Positions 55,077-64,000 are shown, numbered from the stretch's first letter. The stretch: DNA of 64,000 nt from Candidatus Rokuibacteriota bacterium (GCA_003220435.1 QHSL01000083.1:36708-100707); one strand, 5' to 3'. The notes: a model not told the origin generated them from the letters alone. Program-made: numbers and translations.

Positions 55077-56042
55077 TCAGAGCTGGAGGACGATGATGCC
55101 GGCGATCGTGATGGCGCTGCCGAGGAGCGCGGGGTAGGTCAGGCGCTCGTTCAAGAAGATGAAGGCGAGCGGGATCCCGAACATCGGCGCCGTCGCTGAC
55201 AGCACCGACGCAACGGTGACGCCGGCATATTTGACGCCGGCGACGAAGGTGACCGAGCTGATGGCGGTCAGCCCACCGAGAACCGCCACGCGTAGGCGAG
55301 CACCACGGGAGCTGTGCGCGAACTCGCGCGGCGCCGAGCGCGCCCACGGTGTGACCCAGAGCAGCGCAGCGGCCAGCGGTAAGCGGATCGCCTGGGCTGT
55401 CACCGGGTTCATCTCGGCAAGCGGCGGCTTGACGAGCACCGTCGAGACCGCCCAGGCCACCGACGCGAGCGTCGCGGTGCCGACGCCGAACCAGAAGCGC
55501 TCCTCGGGCGCCGGCCCCCTCCAGGGCGCGAGGATCACGGTGATCCCGGCGAGGGTCAGGAGCGTTCCGCCGACGATCGGCAGCGTGATGGGCTCGTCGA
55601 GGAACACCGCGGCGATCGCCGCCGAGCCGATCGGATACGTCGTCGAGATCGTCATGGCGCGGCCGAGCCCGAGCGCGCGGGTGCTCTCGAAGAACACCGT
55701 GTCGCCGATCGCGATGGCGGTCACGATCGAGAGCGAGAGCAGGACCCAGGCCCCGAGGGAAGCTCCCGTGAACGCGCCGGCGCCCGCGGTCGCGAGCACC
55801 CAGAGGACGAGGAGCGTGCCGCCGATCGTCGAGCGGATGGCGTTGACCGCCACCGAGCCGATGCCCGGCATCAGCGAGCGCGCCAGGATGCTCGTCACCG
55901 CCCACATCAGCGCCGAACCGAGCGACGCCAGGACGCCCAGGGTCGTGTCGGCGATCAGCGCCTCACGGGCTCGGTCGCCGACGATCTCACGGAAGGCGTC
56001 TCGTCTCGACAACTCACGGGCAGCACGGCGATGATCATACAC
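55077..56042 (-). CDS. EamA/DMT family transporter
   Basis: 321-aa drug/metabolite transporter with ten hydrophobic segments in two repeats. LGSALMWAVTSILARSLMP opens repeat one and GTATLASVAWAVSTVLVKPPL repeat two; PMFGIPLAFIFLNERLTYPALLG contains the typical ExxT-like end motif. The assigned GTG at 56042 is 1 nt from the divergent hydrolase start, so a somewhat later start may be correct. Substrate unknown. Confidence 0.85.
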   Translation of the reverse strand: MYDHRRAARELSRRDAFREIVGDRAREALIADTTLGVLASLGSALMWAVTSILARSLMPGIGSVAVNAIRSTIGGTLLVLWVLATAGAGAFTGASLGAWVLLSLSIVTAIAIGDTVFFESTRALGLGRAMTISTTYPIGSAAIAAVFLDEPITLPIVGGTLLTLAGITVILAPWRGPAPEERFWFGVGTATLASVAWAVSTVLVKPPLAEMNPVTAQAIRLPLAAALLWVTPWARSAPREFAHSSRGARLRVAVLGGLTAISSVTFVAGVKYAGVTVASVLSATAPMFGIPLAFIFLNERLTYPALLGSAITIAGIIVLQL

Positions 56043-56043
56043 C

Positions 56044-56889
56044 GTGAAGCTCCTCGTCTACGTGACGGCCCTCGGCGCCGGCGGCTTCGTGCTGCTGAGC
56101 CTGATGAGCTTCTGGCTCGCGGTGCGCCCGCCGCGTATCGCCGCTCCGCTCCGTCCCGAGGACTTCCGGCTGACCGTCGAGGACGTCACGATCACCGCCG
56201 ACGACGGCGTGAAGCTGGCCGCGTGGCTCGTGCCCCGCGCCGGCGCTCCGGCGGTCGTGCTGCTCCACGGCTATCCCGCCGAGAAGGCCGACCTCCTTCC
56301 TATCGCGGCCGCCCTCGCGCCGCGCTTCACCGTGCTGCTGGTCGACCAGCGATATTTCGGTGACAGCGGCGGGCGCGCGACCACCATCGGCTTCCGGGAG
56401 CGCGGCGATCTGCGGCGGGCGATCGATGTCCTCGTGGCGCGCGGGCACGGACCGGTGGGCGTCTTCGGTTTCTCGCTGGGCGGCGCGGTGGCGCTCCTGG
56501 CCGCGGCCGAGGATCCACGGATCCGCGCGGTGGCCGCGTACGCGCCGTTCGCGGATCTGAAGTCGCTCGCGTACGAGCTCTACGGGTGGCTCGGCCCGCT
56601 GAAGTACCCCTTCGTCCTGCTGCTGCGCGCCTGGGCGCGCCTGTTCCTCGGCCACGACGTCACCGCGCTCTCGCCCGAGCGCGCATGCGCGGCCCTCGCG
56701 GTGCCGGTGCTCCTCATCGCGAGCCGTGGGGACGAGCAGATCCCGTTCGCCCACGCCGAGCGGCTGCGCCAGGCGCTCGGCGGCAACGCGCGGGCTGAGG
56801 TCGTGTTCATGGATCGCGGCCGTCACGGCGAGCTGCCCGACGGGTTCGACGCGCGCCTCGCGCAGTTTTTCCTGATATACCTGAGGTGA
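56044..56889 (+). CDS. Membrane-anchored alpha/beta hydrolase
   Basis: 281-aa serine hydrolase of the BAAT/DUF-type fold. The N-terminal segment LLVYVTALGAGGFVLLSLMSFWLAV is a membrane anchor or uncleaved signal. VVLLHGYPAEKADLL is the oxyanion region, the nucleophile lies in FGFSLGGAVALL, Asp in ASRGDEQIPF and His in DRGRHGELPDGF. Initiates at GTG 56044. Substrate unknown. Confidence 0.82.
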   Translation: MKLLVYVTALGAGGFVLLSLMSFWLAVRPPRIAAPLRPEDFRLTVEDVTITADDGVKLAAWLVPRAGAPAVVLLHGYPAEKADLLPIAAALAPRFTVLLVDQRYFGDSGGRATTIGFRERGDLRRAIDVLVARGHGPVGVFGFSLGGAVALLAAAEDPRIRAVAAYAPFADLKSLAYELYGWLGPLKYPFVLLLRAWARLFLGHDVTALSPERACAALAVPVLLIASRGDEQIPFAHAERLRQALGGNARAEVVFMDRGRHGELPDGFDARLAQFFLIYLR

Positions 56890-56890
56890 C

Positions 56891-57772
56891 ATGGACCACG
56901 CTTACGCCGACGTCAACGGCGTGCACCTGCACTACGTGACCGAGGGCCGGGGACCGCTCATCGTGTTCGTCCACGGCTTCCCCGAGTTCTGGTACGCGTG
57001 GCGCGACCAGCTGCGCGAGTTCGGCCGCGACCACCAGGCGGTCGCGCCCGACATGCGCGGCTACAACCTCTCGGCCAAGCCGGCCGATGTCGCCCAGTAT
57101 CGGGTCGCCAACATGGTCGAGGACCTCCGCGCGCTGGCGGCCCGACTGGGTCATCCACGATTCGTCCTCGTCGGCCACGACTGGGGCGGGGTGGTCGCCT
57201 GGGCCTTCGCGATCGCGCACCCGCAGCGACTCGAGAAGCTCGTAATCGTCAACGCGCCCCACCCGGCGATCTTCGAGCGCGAGATCCGCCGGAACCCCGC
57301 GCAGCAGAGTGCCAGCCGCTACATGCTGGTCTTCCGAAGCCCGGAGGCCGAGGCGATCCTGGCCGCCAACGACCACGCGCGGCTCGTCGAGATGTTCGAG
57401 CGCGAGCTCGGCCCGCGCTTCACCGCCGCCGACCGCGCGGCGTACCGGGAGGCGTGGTCGCAGCCGGGCGCCCTGACCGGGGGGCTCAACTACTATCGGG
57501 CCGCCGGCGTCGGCCCGCCCTCGGGTGAGGGCGATCCCGCGCGCAGCTTCGGCGCCGACCCATCGCGCTTGATCGTCCGGGTGCCGACGCTCGTGATCTG
57601 GGGCGAGCAGGACCGGGCGCTGCTCACCGGGAACCTCGACGGTCTCGAGAAGTTCGTCCCCGATCTCACGGTCAGGCGCGTGCCCGACGGCTCGCACTGG
57701 GTGATCCACGAGTCGCCCGAGCTGGTCAACCGCTACATCCGCGACTTCCTCGCCGGGACGGCGGCCCAATGA
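56891..57772 (+). CDS. Epoxide hydrolase-like alpha/beta hydrolase
   Basis: 293-aa enzyme. FVHGFPEFWYAWRDQL (HGFPE oxyanion motif), the nucleophile Asp in VGHDWGGVVAWAFA, lid residue Tyr near GGLNYYRAAG, WGEQDRALL and the catalytic His in DGSHWVIHE match epoxide hydrolases. Starts 1 nt after the previous hydrolase and overlaps the ald start by 4 nt. Related haloalkane dehalogenases are an alternative. Confidence 0.87.
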   Translation: MDHAYADVNGVHLHYVTEGRGPLIVFVHGFPEFWYAWRDQLREFGRDHQAVAPDMRGYNLSAKPADVAQYRVANMVEDLRALAARLGHPRFVLVGHDWGGVVAWAFAIAHPQRLEKLVIVNAPHPAIFEREIRRNPAQQSASRYMLVFRSPEAEAILAANDHARLVEMFERELGPRFTAADRAAYREAWSQPGALTGGLNYYRAAGVGPPSGEGDPARSFGADPSRLIVRVPTLVIWGEQDRALLTGNLDGLEKFVPDLTVRRVPDGSHWVIHESPELVNRYIRDFLAGTAAQ

Positions 57773-58881
57773 TCGTCGGCGTCCCGCGCGAGATCAAGCC
57801 GGGCGAGCAGCGCGTCGCCCTCACGCCGGCCGGCGCGCGGGCCTTCGCCGAGGCGGGGCACGCCGTGCTGGTCGAGCACGACGCCGGCACCGGCAGCGGC
57901 ATCCGCGACGACGAGTACGTGGCGGTTGGCGCCGAGCTGGTCGCGGTCGACGCCGTCTGGCGACGCGCCGAGCTGGTGCTGAAGGTGAAGGAGCCGCTCG
58001 ATCCCGAGTGCCGCCACCTCCGGCCGGGCCAGGTCCTCTTCACCTACCTCCATCTGGCGCCGGCGCCCGAGCTGACACGCGCGCTCCGCGCCACCGGCGC
58101 CATCGCGGTCGCGTACGAGACGGTCCAGCGCCCCGACGGGAGCTTGCCGCTGCTCACGCCGATGAGCGAGGTGGCCGGCCGGCTCTCGGTCCAGGAGGGC
58201 GCGTTCTATCTCGGCCGCGCCCACGGCGGCCGCGGCATCCTCCTCTCGGGCGTTCCCGGCGTCCCGCCCGGCAACGTCGTGATCCTCGGCGCGGGCACGG
58301 CCGGGCTCAGCGCGACGAAGACCGCCGTCGGCCTCGGCGCCGACGTCTCCGTGCTCGACGTGAACCTCGACCGGCTGCGGCTCGTCGACGATCTCTTCCG
58401 GGGCCAGGTCGCCACGCTCATGTCGAACAGCTTCAACATCGATCAGGTCGTGCGACGGGCCGACCTGCTCGTCGGCGCCGTGCTGGTCGCGGGCGCGCGG
58501 GCGCCGGTGGTGGTCAGCAAGGAGATGGTCGCGCAGATGAAGGAAGGCTCGGTGGTCGTGGACATCGCCGTCGACCAGGGCGGCTGCGTGGCGACGATCC
58601 ATCCGACCACGCTGCTCGATCCCGTCTACGTCGTCAGCGGCGTCGTGCATTACGGCGTGGCCAACATGCCGGCGCTCGTGCCGCGCACCTCGACGTTCGC
58701 GCTCACGAACGCGACGCTGCCCTACGCGCTCGAGCTCGCGAACCGGGGGCTGAGGGCCTCCGTGCGCGGCAACTCGGCGCTGGCCCGGGGCGTCAACGTC
58801 TGGAGCGGGAAGGTCGTGCACCCGGCGGTCGCCGCGGCGATCGGCGAGAAGGCCACGCCGCTCGAGGCGCTCCTGCAGTGA
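57769..58881 (+). CDS. ald: Alanine dehydrogenase
   Basis: 370-aa NAD enzyme interconverting alanine with pyruvate and ammonia. VPREIKPGEQRVALTPAGA holds substrate-binding residues, LFTYLHLAPAPELTRAL and VQEGAFYLGRAHGGRGILL follow, and the Rossmann site is VVILGAGTAGLSATKTAVGL. The start overlaps the hydrolase stop (ATGA), and its stop overlaps the DUF72 start (GTGA). Confidence 0.94.
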   Translation: MIVGVPREIKPGEQRVALTPAGARAFAEAGHAVLVEHDAGTGSGIRDDEYVAVGAELVAVDAVWRRAELVLKVKEPLDPECRHLRPGQVLFTYLHLAPAPELTRALRATGAIAVAYETVQRPDGSLPLLTPMSEVAGRLSVQEGAFYLGRAHGGRGILLSGVPGVPPGNVVILGAGTAGLSATKTAVGLGADVSVLDVNLDRLRLVDDLFRGQVATLMSNSFNIDQVVRRADLLVGAVLVAGARAPVVVSKEMVAQMKEGSVVVDIAVDQGGCVATIHPTTLLDPVYVVSGVVHYGVANMPALVPRTSTFALTNATLPYALELANRGLRASVRGNSALARGVNVWSGKVVHPAVAAAIGEKATPLEALLQ

Positions 58882-59579
58882 AGTTCCACGTCGGAACATC
58901 CGGCTACAACTATCCGGAGTGGAAGGGGACGTTCTATCCCAAGGATCTGCCGGCGTCGAAGATGCTCGCCTACTACGTCGAGCGCTTCACCACCGTCGAG
59001 ATCAACAACACGTTCTACCGGATGCCGAACGCCAAAACCGTCGCCGGGTGGGGCGCCGCGGCGCCCGCCGGGTTCACCTTCGTCCTGAAGGCGCCGCAGA
59101 AGATCACCCACTTCTCCCGGCTCCGCGACGTCGATCAGCCGCTCGGCTTCTTCTGCGAGGTGGCCCAGACGCTCGGCGACAAGCTGGGTCCCCTGCTCTT
59201 CCAGCTCCCGCCCAACTTCAAGAAGGCCACCGACCGGCTCGCCGACGTGCTCGCGAAGCTGCCGGCCGCGCTCCGTGTCGCCTTCGAGTTCCGTCACGAG
59301 AGCTGGTTCGACGACGAGGTGTACGCGCTGCTGCGCGCGCGCAACGCCGCGCTGTGCATCGCCGACACCGAGGAGGGTGCCACGCCCGCGGTCGCCACCG
59401 CCGAGTTCGGCTACCTCCGGCTGCGCGCGGTCGAGTACGTCGACGCCGACCTGCTCCGCTGGCTCCAGACGATCCGGAGCATCGGCGGGGCCTGGCGCGA
59501 CGCGTACGTGTTCTTCAAGCACGAGGCGGAGTCGACGCGCCGCGCATTGGCCTTTCAAAATCAGATCTTCATGCACTAG
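58878..59579 (+). CDS. DUF72 domain protein (YecE-like)
   Basis: 233-aa TIM-barrel-like protein of unknown function. Diagnostic parts: VGTSGYNYPEWKGTFYP, YVERFTTVEINNTFYRMP, FTFVLKAPQKITHF, LLFQLPPNFKK and FEFRHESWF. GTG 58878 overlaps the ald stop and gives the expected N-terminus. Confidence 0.92.
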   Translation: MKFHVGTSGYNYPEWKGTFYPKDLPASKMLAYYVERFTTVEINNTFYRMPNAKTVAGWGAAAPAGFTFVLKAPQKITHFSRLRDVDQPLGFFCEVAQTLGDKLGPLLFQLPPNFKKATDRLADVLAKLPAALRVAFEFRHESWFDDEVYALLRARNAALCIADTEEGATPAVATAEFGYLRLRAVEYVDADLLRWLQTIRSIGGAWRDAYVFFKHEAESTRRALAFQNQIFMH

Positions 59580-59609
59580 CCGAAATCGGATCCGGCCGAT
59601 CGGCCCGAC

Positions 59610-61244
59610 TCAATTCGATTTGTCGAGCCGATAGATCAAGACCTGGTCACGCGGATCGCTGCCGGAGACGTGGGCCAGCGTCACGTTGTGCTCGTGAATG
59701 GCCGTGGTACGCCACTCCTGCAGATACGGCCTGCTGCTCCCGCGACTCCGGACGACGATGAAGTCCACGTGCTTCTTTTCCGCGTACCTCAACGCCGTGC
59801 GCGAGTCGCAATAGGGCATCGGAACGTACTTGGCGCCCGCGTGAAACGCCAGCGTGGTGCCGACGTCCATGATCGTCTTGTGACCCTGCAGCGCGGCTAA
59901 CCACGCTCCGGCGCTCCGTATCTCGCGGTTCAGCGGACCGGTGTCCGCCTCGAATACTCTGGTGTCATCGTTGCCGAACGCAAAGAGTGACGCGAGGGCG
60001 AGGAACGCCAGCGCCCCGACGGCCCGCCCGCCGAACCCCAATCGCCGCGTCAGCGCAAGGCCCATGAGCTCGTTGATGCCTTTGGCCGCCCACAGCACCA
60101 GCAGCGGGATGAGCGGGAAATAGAAGCGGGCGCTGGAATAATGGATCAACGTCGTAAGGGTGATCAGCGTGCCCGAAGCGGCGAGCAGGAGCACGAGCTC
60201 TCCGCGCGCCCGGGCCGGAGTCCAGGCACCTCTGATCAGCCCGAGGAGGGCCAACGGCAAGGTCAGCGGTGCGCCCAGAAAGGGCTCGGTCGCGAAGGCC
60301 TTGACGGCTTTGACGACATTCCGGGTCCCGCTCGACAGCATGAGCCGCGCGGTCATTCCGTAGTTTGCCGATCCTGAGGATCGGGCGATGTCCGCATTCG
60401 ATCGCATCCACACGCCCTTCTCTTCCAGGTTTTCCGTGACTTCGTACGCGGCGCGCTCCGATTCGACGCCGGAAAGCACGCGCCGTCCCAGCTCATTGTT
60501 GACGATGGTCTTCCCCTCGACCCGAAACTCGCCAGTCGATACCGAGAGATAGACGATGTACGGCGCCGCCACCGCGACGAACGCGCCGGCGAACAGGAGC
60601 ACCTGGCGCGCGCTGACCAGGCTTCGCGACTGGTACAGCAGAAACTGCAGCGTCACGATCATGCACGCAAAGAGGATCGCTTCGGGCCGCGTGAGGTACG
60701 CGAGGCCGACGAAGGCTCCCGCCAACAGCCAAGAACGGTCTCTGAAGAAGAGCTGCGCGTGATTGACCCAATAGATGCCGGACAGTGCCAGCGCGATGTA
60801 GAGGCTCTCGCTCCACGTCGTCGCGGACAATCTGATGAGTACCGGATGCAGCGCGGCCACCCCGACGGCGAGGTAGGCCACCCCGTCGCCGTACAGGTCG
60901 CGAGCGACTCCGAAGAGCGGCAGAAGCGCGAGAACACCCGCGGCGAGACAGATGAGCTCGGCCGCGTGATAGAAGTCGCCGGTGAGGACGGACCCGGCCA
61001 CGATGAGCGCCGGATAGAGGGGAGGGAGCATCAACTCGCGCCCTTCCGTCGCGATACCGACATACCCTCGCCCCGCTGCGAGGTTCTCGGCGATCCGGGC
61101 GTATTCCGCGCCCTCTCCGTTGATGGCTTCCGTGAAGAACGTGAGCCAGCCGAGCCGCAGGGCGAGCGCCACGAGCAAGATCGCAAGCAACAGTATCGAA
61201 CGCTTCTCGAAGGGGAACCGACCTGCCAGGGGATCGGGCGTCAA
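59610..61244 (-). CDS. Glycosyltransferase family 39-type membrane protein
   Basis: 544-aa polytopic protein of the PMT/ArnT superfamily. The first periplasmic loop contains INGEGAEYARIAENLAAGRGY, with the acidic pair in a GEGAEY form, followed by LPPLYPALIVAG. Many hydrophobic helices follow, and a soluble C-terminal domain runs from FEADTGPLNREIRSAGAWL. Base composition is somewhat less GC-rich than its neighbours. It transfers a sugar from a lipid-linked donor; acceptor unknown. Confidence 0.8.
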   Translation of the reverse strand: MTPDPLAGRFPFEKRSILLLAILLVALALRLGWLTFFTEAINGEGAEYARIAENLAAGRGYVGIATEGRELMLPPLYPALIVAGSVLTGDFYHAAELICLAAGVLALLPLFGVARDLYGDGVAYLAVGVAALHPVLIRLSATTWSESLYIALALSGIYWVNHAQLFFRDRSWLLAGAFVGLAYLTRPEAILFACMIVTLQFLLYQSRSLVSARQVLLFAGAFVAVAAPYIVYLSVSTGEFRVEGKTIVNNELGRRVLSGVESERAAYEVTENLEEKGVWMRSNADIARSSGSANYGMTARLMLSSGTRNVVKAVKAFATEPFLGAPLTLPLALLGLIRGAWTPARARGELVLLLAASGTLITLTTLIHYSSARFYFPLIPLLVLWAAKGINELMGLALTRRLGFGGRAVGALAFLALASLFAFGNDDTRVFEADTGPLNREIRSAGAWLAALQGHKTIMDVGTTLAFHAGAKYVPMPYCDSRTALRYAEKKHVDFIVVRSRGSSRPYLQEWRTTAIHEHNVTLAHVSGSDPRDQVLIYRLDKSN

Positions 61245-61324
61245 GGGCGCGTGCTTCTCAGGAACATATCGGAGCCATCGCCCTCAGTTCCGCAGGGCGG
61301 GCGACGAGATGGTCGCGATTCGAA

Positions 61325-62668
61325 TCACGGGGTGAGCTTTTCGATGAGCCCGTCTATGGTCTTTCGGAGCCTGGGGTCGTCGTGAAGAAGGGCCTGGATC
61401 TTGCCGACCGCGTGCAGGACCGTCGTGTGATCCTTGCCGCCGAAGGCGCGGCCGACCTCGGCGAGCGAGGTGTGCGTGAGCTGCCGTGTCAGGTACATCC
61501 CGACCTGACGGGGAAAGGCCACCGCTTTCGCCCGATTCTTGGCCTTCATCTCAGAGAGCTTGATCCCGAAGAATTCGGCGACCCTGCGCTGGATCAGCTC
61601 GATCGGGATGATCGTCTTTTCGTCGCCCCAGAGGTCAGAGAGGATCTCTTGGGCGAGGTCCGCGGTCATGTCGCGACCCGTCATCGCCGCGACCGCGATC
61701 ATCCGCGTCAACGAGCCCTCGAGCTGGCGGATGTTCGATTTGACTCGACCCGCGATCAGGTAGGCGACGTCGTCGGTCAGCAGGGCGCGCTCGAGGGCCG
61801 CCTTCTTCTTGAGGATGGCGACCCTGGTCTCGAAGTCCGGCGGCTGGACGTCGGCGATGAGGCCCCACTCGAAGCGCGACCGTAAGCGCTCCTCGATGTC
61901 GGGAATGCTCTTCGGCGGGGAGTCGCTGGAGAGGACAATCTGCCTTCGCGATTCATAGAGATCGTTGAAGGTGTGGAAGAATTCCTCCTGGGTCCGCTCC
62001 TTGCCTGCGATGAACTGAATGTCATCGATCAGAAGGAGGTCGATCGTCCGGTAACGCGCGCGGAAGGCGGCCGTGTGGTCGTAGCGGATCGCATTGATGA
62101 GCTCATTGGTGAAGTGCTCGGACGAGACGTAGACGACCGCCGTGCCGGGAAACAGCTGGCCAGTCCGGTGACCAATTGCGTGGAGCAAATGCGTCTTGCC
62201 GAGGCCGACGCCGCCATAGATGAACAGCGGGTTGTACGCGCGCGACGGAAGCTCCGCGACGGCCTGAGAGGCGGCCTGGGCGAATTGGTTCGACGATCCG
62301 ACGACGAAGGTGTCGAAAGTGTAGCGCGGATTCAAGCGTTCGGCCGTGCCGTCCGGCAGGGGTGCCGGCGTCGTTGAGGCGGGCCGGTCCGGCACCGTAG
62401 CCGCCGCATCGTCGACGACGATCGACACCTGCCGGTGACCACCCAGGCATTTCTCCGCCGCGCTTTGCAAGGCCTGGAGGTGATGCTGCATGAGCCAGTC
62501 ACGCGCGAGCGGATTCGGGGCGCCAATCCGCAGATGGTCGACTTCGACGGCAAGGAGACGGCAAGGCCGCAGCCACGAATCGAGGACCGCCGGCGCCAGC
62601 TGGCCGGAAAGCGCTTCCAGGAGGCGGGCCCAGAGGCCATCCAGAACAGGCTGAGACCTCAATGCCAT
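61325..62668 (-). CDS. dnaA: Chromosomal replication initiator DnaA
   Basis: AAA+ initiator that opens oriC. Domain I (LDGLWARLLEALSGQLAPAVLDSWL) interacts with DnaB; Walker A is GGVGLGKTHLLHAIGH, Walker B LLLIDDIQFI, and the DNA-binding signature in domain IV is HTSLAEVGRAFGGKDHTTVLHAV. ATG 62668 gives 447 aa; an ATG at 62707, immediately after the stop of the preceding gene, would add 13 residues through a palindrome. No dnaN, recF or gyrB lies beside it in the visible sequence. Confidence 0.95.
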   Translation of the reverse strand: MALRSQPVLDGLWARLLEALSGQLAPAVLDSWLRPCRLLAVEVDHLRIGAPNPLARDWLMQHHLQALQSAAEKCLGGHRQVSIVVDDAAATVPDRPASTTPAPLPDGTAERLNPRYTFDTFVVGSSNQFAQAASQAVAELPSRAYNPLFIYGGVGLGKTHLLHAIGHRTGQLFPGTAVVYVSSEHFTNELINAIRYDHTAAFRARYRTIDLLLIDDIQFIAGKERTQEEFFHTFNDLYESRRQIVLSSDSPPKSIPDIEERLRSRFEWGLIADVQPPDFETRVAILKKKAALERALLTDDVAYLIAGRVKSNIRQLEGSLTRMIAVAAMTGRDMTADLAQEILSDLWGDEKTIIPIELIQRRVAEFFGIKLSEMKAKNRAKAVAFPRQVGMYLTRQLTHTSLAEVGRAFGGKDHTTVLHAVGKIQALLHDDPRLRKTIDGLIEKLTP

Positions 62669-62676
62669 TTTTCGTC

Positions 62677-62697
62677 CTCTCGGAGAGTCTCCGAGAG
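62677..62697. promoter_or_regulatory. Perfect palindrome upstream of dnaA
   Basis: CTCTCGGAG (62677-62685) and CTCCGAGAG (62689-62697) form a 9-bp perfect inverted repeat with a 3-nt loop, 9 nt before the dnaA ATG at 62668. It could be an operator, an RNA hairpin affecting dnaA translation, or a terminator of the preceding gene. Confidence 0.5.
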
Positions 62698-62707
62698 CGG
62701 ACCTCAT

Positions 62708-64000
62708 TCAGAGAGGCAGTTGCCGCGCTGCCTGTTTCCGCGTGGTGATGTCGTCGACGGCGAGGAGGATCATGCGCCCCACCTTCTGCGCCCCCTGCAT
62801 CGGGCGCGCGTTCAAGAGCATCGTCTTGGCTTCGACGCGCGCGTCGTCGTCCTCCACCTCGAACTCATGAAACCCGACGTTCTTCTCGAGCACCTCCGTG
62901 AGCGCCCTCCGCAACGCCGGGAGGCTCCACCGGCCGTTTCCCATTTCGTAGACGAAGTGGCCGATCGTCTCCTCGGGCGTGAGCTGGAACGTCTCATGGA
63001 ACGAGCGGCTGGCCCACGTGACGCGCAGGTCCGCATCGAGGAGCACGAGCGGTAGCGGCACGCTGTTCGCGATCGTCTCGGCATGCTCGCGTGCCGCCGA
63101 GACCTGTTCGAACCTCAATTTGAGCGCGTCGATGTCTTCCAGCGTCATCAGTGCGCCGTCGATCTGGTTGTCCGTCGTCGTGTAGGGCTGGACCCGCAGC
63201 GAATGCCAGCGCCCGTCTCGATCCCTCACTTCAAGCTCGACGCCGGTTCCAGTGTCGACCACGTGCTTGCACACCTGCTCCAGGTCGGGTGGATCCAGGC
63301 CCGGTCTGATGTCGCCGATCGGCCGGCCGAGGTCGGCCGGGATCAGATTGAGGACCTTCGCCGCCGTGGGAGTAAACCGGCGGATCCGCGCATCGCTGCT
63401 GAGCATGATGATCGGAATGTTGACGCCGGCCAACAGGTTGTTCAGGTCGTTGTTGAGCTGGAAGAGCTCGGTATTTCGGTGTTGCAGTTCCTCGTTCACG
63501 GTCGTGAGCTCTTCGTTGACCGACTGGACCTCCTCCTCCGCTGTCTCGAGCTCTTCATTCGTGCTCTGCAGCTCCTCGTTGCCCGACAGGAGCTCCTCGT
63601 TGGCCGCTTGGAGCTCCTGGTTCGCCGCTTCGCGCTCTTCGATGATCGACTGCAGGAACTCTTTGGTCGCCGTGAGCTCGTGGCGGAGGTTCTCGATGTG
63701 CCGCCTCGGGTGCGCGACCGGGCGGGGAACCCCGCGTCCCGGTGCTCCCGGCCCCCTCGACCGGGGAACACGCTCGAAGAGCACGAGGTAGTTGCGTTCC
63801 CTGGCGGGCCCGCTCATCGGGATGACCTGGAGAGTCACCTGCGCCATCCGGCCATCCTGCTTGATGCTGAGCCCCTCGCGCCTGACCGGCGCGTTCTGCT
63901 TCCGCGCCTTGTCGATCGCCACGCGCAGCTCCATCAGCAGGCCTTCCCGAGCCATCTTCAGGAGGTTGAGGCTTGCCTGGCCGGGGGCGGGCTCGAGATA
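62708..64000 (-). CDS. CheR/PAS multidomain chemotaxis-type signalling protein, C-terminal part (runs off right edge)
   Basis: The 430 visible residues begin inside the region that follows a CheR methyltransferase domain (YLEPAPGQASLNLLKMAREG). A long Glu/Asn-rich coiled coil of the type TNEELETAEEEVQSVNEEL, typical of CheB/CheR fusions, comes next, then PAS domains (PIIMLSSDARIRRFTPTAAK and PLPLVLLDADLRVTWASRSF). The protein ends soon after DDITTRKQAARQLPL, with no histidine kinase domain, so output must lie upstream or in partners. Its stop abuts the dnaA region. Confidence 0.85.
   Translation of the reverse strand, partial: YLEPAPGQASLNLLKMAREGLLMELRVAIDKARKQNAPVRREGLSIKQDGRMAQVTLQVIPMSGPARERNYLVLFERVPRSRGPGAPGRGVPRPVAHPRRHIENLRHELTATKEFLQSIIEEREAANQELQAANEELLSGNEELQSTNEELETAEEEVQSVNEELTTVNEELQHRNTELFQLNNDLNNLLAGVNIPIIMLSSDARIRRFTPTAAKVLNLIPADLGRPIGDIRPGLDPPDLEQVCKHVVDTGTGVELEVRDRDGRWHSLRVQPYTTTDNQIDGALMTLEDIDALKLRFEQVSAAREHAETIANSVPLPLVLLDADLRVTWASRSFHETFQLTPEETIGHFVYEMGNGRWSLPALRRALTEVLEKNVGFHEFEVEDDDARVEAKTMLLNARPMQGAQKVGRMILLAVDDITTRKQAARQLPL

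Noticed and set aside
61245..61324. Replication origin beside dnaA
   Set aside because: No DnaA-box cluster or AT-rich unwinding stretch is visible in this gap or in 62669-62707.

Overview
The window is a very GC-rich, gene-dense bacterial chromosome segment with short intergenic gaps, many 1-4 nt stop/start overlaps (ATGA, GTGA) and few mobile genes. No rRNA, tRNA, CRISPR array or intact insertion sequence was seen. The gene mix (LivFGHKM amino-acid uptake, TreS/TreT/OtsAB trehalose synthesis, a fused-type trpE(G) behind a WWW leader peptide, a remnant of an ABC_sub_bind solute-binding protein) suggests a free-living heterotroph. A Rokubacteria/Methylomirabilota-like lineage or a high-GC proteobacterial relative would fit, but this is inference from gene content only.

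Layout. 1-8.4 kb: partial glnD, hisC, folD with a small coiled-coil membrane protein, an unrecognised two-gene unit ending in a P1-family peptidase, rhomboid protease, zinc-ribbon membrane protein, DUF2007-like protein. 8.4-16.0 kb: a long minus-strand housekeeping string (tmk, holB, ricT, metG, small unknown, DUF2914 membrane protein, ACT protein, tatD, M28 peptidase) whose core resembles the Bacillus tmk-holB-yaaT-metS-yabD order. 16.1-29.3 kb: a palindromic repeat, an MS-channel-like protein, then a ten-gene minus-strand trehalose locus: a membrane-anchored HAMP-OtsA fusion, OtsB, DUF5752, TreT, a GT2/GT81-like glycosyltransferase, TreS, maltokinase and a sugar ABC importer without an ATPase gene. 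29.4-33.9 kb: livG-livF-livK-livH-livM on the plus strand. 33.9-37.0 kb: Uma2-family protein, a less GC-rich islet, AcuC-like deacetylase, moaC, DUF465. 37.1-41.5 kb: a composite molybdate/tungstate ABC cluster (ModABC between TupB- and TupC-like proteins, no TupA). 41.6-48.8 kb: Tpx, cytochrome c fusion, aldehyde dehydrogenase, GT39, N-acyl-D-amino-acid deacylase-like amidohydrolase, two cyclophilins. 48.9-54.8 kb: typA, a degraded gene fragment, a trp leader/attenuator, trpE(G) with a frame break, a YtcJ-type amidohydrolase. 54.8-64 kb: second copy of the palindromic repeat, EamA transporter, two alpha/beta hydrolases, alanine dehydrogenase, DUF72, GT39, dnaA and the C-terminal part of a CheR/PAS protein that runs off the right edge.

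The least ordinary items are: (1) the two-copy palindromic element whose arms change together between copies and which sits just after a stop codon in the same relative orientation each time; (2) the trehalose locus headed by a transmembrane HAMP-trehalose-6-phosphate synthase; (3) four to six genes whose best start is CTG, four of them overlapping the preceding stop as CTGA, one behind a 13-codon mini-ORF; (4) a textbook trp attenuator in front of a frame-broken trpE(G).
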